Of a stretch of DNA of 64,000 nt, positions 63,456 through 64,000 are shown one piece after another (position 1 is the first letter of the stretch; every line of letters begins with the position of its first letter). Position numbers and translations under genes: made by a program. Location of the stretch: positions 868,001 through 932,000 of the forward strand of contig NC_009675.1 of the NCBI RefSeq assembly GCF_000017505.1, given 5' to 3'. Below the pieces are notes generated by a model. That model made no database searches. It saw only the letters and a list, made by a program, of their open reading frames with translations, and had not been told where the DNA came from. Source of the DNA: Anaeromyxobacter sp. Fw109-5 (lineage in GTDB: Bacteria; Myxococcota; Myxococcia; Myxococcales; Anaeromyxobacteraceae).

Positions 63456-63848
63456 ATGGCCACGACGCACCGCTCCATCCTTCTCATCGAAGACGACTCC
63501 GGGATCCGCGACACCGTCGCCGAGTGCCTGGCGTCGGAGGGGTACGAGGTGGCGCCGGTCGAGAACGGGAGAGAGGCGCTCTCCTGGCTGAGGAACACCT
63601 CCCGGAGGAACACCGCCCGCCCCGACCTCATCATGGTGGACCTCGTCATGCCCGTGATGAATGGCGCCCAGTTCATCGAGGAGCTGCGCGGCGACGCGAG
63701 CCTCCGCGACATCCCCATCGTGCTGATGACGGCGGCCTCCCCATCGAGCGCGATGCCGCTCCCGCGCGCGGACGCCTACCTGGCGAAGCCCTTCGACCTC
63801 GGGGCGCTGCTCGACACGGTCGAGCGTCACTGCACCGCCGCCGCGTAG
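63456..63848 (+). CDS. single-domain response regulator (CheY-like)
   Basis: 130 residues, receiver only. ILLIEDDSGIRD (acidic pair), DLIMVDLVMPVMNG (phospho-Asp), IVLMTAA and AYLAKPFD (Lys) are all intact. No output domain, so it works by protein contact or phosphotransfer; its kinase is unknown. Confidence 0.93.
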   Translation: MATTHRSILLIEDDSGIRDTVAECLASEGYEVAPVENGREALSWLRNTSRRNTARPDLIMVDLVMPVMNGAQFIEELRGDASLRDIPIVLMTAASPSSAMPLPRADAYLAKPFDLGALLDTVERHCTAAA

Positions 63849-63853
63849 CGACC

Positions 63854-64000
63854 GTGCGCGTCCTCGTCACCGGCGCCACCGGCTTCCTGGGCGGCGCGGT
63901 GGCGCGCGAGCTGCTCGCGCGCGGCCACTCGGTGCGCGTGCTCGCGCGCGAGGGCTCCGACACCGCGCCCCTGCTCGAGGGTGCGGACGCACGGCTGGGC
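63854..64000 (+). CDS. NAD-dependent epimerase/dehydratase, N-terminus (partial)
   Basis: 49 codons before the window ends. VRVLVTGATGFLGGAVARELLARGHSVRVLARE is the GxxGxxG Rossmann motif of extended SDR enzymes. It starts GTG 63854, five nt after the response-regulator stop, suggesting an operon. It runs off the window. Confidence 0.8.
   Translation, partial: MRVLVTGATGFLGGAVARELLARGHSVRVLAREGSDTAPLLEGADARLG

Overview
The window is about 75% GC, has very dense bacterial coding on both strands and contains no rRNA, tRNA, CRISPR array or recognisable transposase. Gene content (multihaem c-type cytochromes, a NapH-like polyferredoxin, DUF4388/PATAN and hybrid-kinase signalling proteins, a rubrerythrin/CCG/DUF3501 module, a stressosome operon) and composition point to a myxobacterium, most like Anaeromyxobacter. 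This is an inference from gene content, not a database match.

Layout. 1-7.9 kb (minus strand): CoA-disulfide-reductase-like oxidoreductase, small zf-HC2 protein, peptide deformylase, a large pseudo-receiver/coiled-coil/PATAN/J-like protein, and priA. 8-10.9 kb: a trihaem lipoprotein and a decahaem cytochrome with a MopE-like N-terminus, separated by a 440-bp region rich in palindromes and direct repeats. 10.9-25 kb: housekeeping and repair genes (esterase, rarA, nadK, recN, PP2C phosphatase, M23 and NlpC peptidases, secA, Omp85-like barrel, CBS protein, HhH glycosylase, lone Lrp-type sensor domain). 25-30.2 kb (minus strand): AI-2E transporter, FNR-like reductase, MBL hydrolase, apt, nlpD-like, surE. 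30.2-34.2 kb: MarR regulator, GAF histidine kinase, MFS transporter.

34.3-35.4 kb holds a broken copy of an HNH-nuclease element. 35.4-38.6 kb: YbaK editing protein, methyltransferase-like protein, short radical SAM protein and polyferredoxin. 38.76-45.56 kb is one tight six-gene operon: rsbR, rsbS, rsbT, an RsbT-like/PP2C fusion, an RsbT-like hybrid histidine kinase and a second hybrid kinase. No sigma factor is encoded there, so the stressosome probably feeds a phosphorelay. 45.5-53.7 kb: RarD, UspA, SRPBCC protein, DHOD-like protein, DgkA-type kinase, rubrerythrin + Fe-S oxidoreductase + DUF3501, DnaQ-like exonuclease, PfpI protein.

53.88-55.70 kb is the intact HNH element. It has ~180-bp imperfect terminal inverted repeats and is flanked by identical 14-bp direct repeats, and its 5' end matches the 34.3-kb relic. 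It looks like a mobile element without a known transposase and is the most novel object here. 55.7-64 kb: cNMP/CBS/DUF294 protein, a small barrel protein, APS-kinase-like and aminoglycoside-phosphotransferase-like genes, an Lgt-like membrane protein, a J-domain/zinc protein, a small exported protein, a response regulator and the start of an NAD-dependent epimerase.

A pattern across the window: many genes without a Shine-Dalgarno have a TANNNT-like -10 hexamer ending 6-10 nt before the start codon, which predicts leaderless mRNAs.
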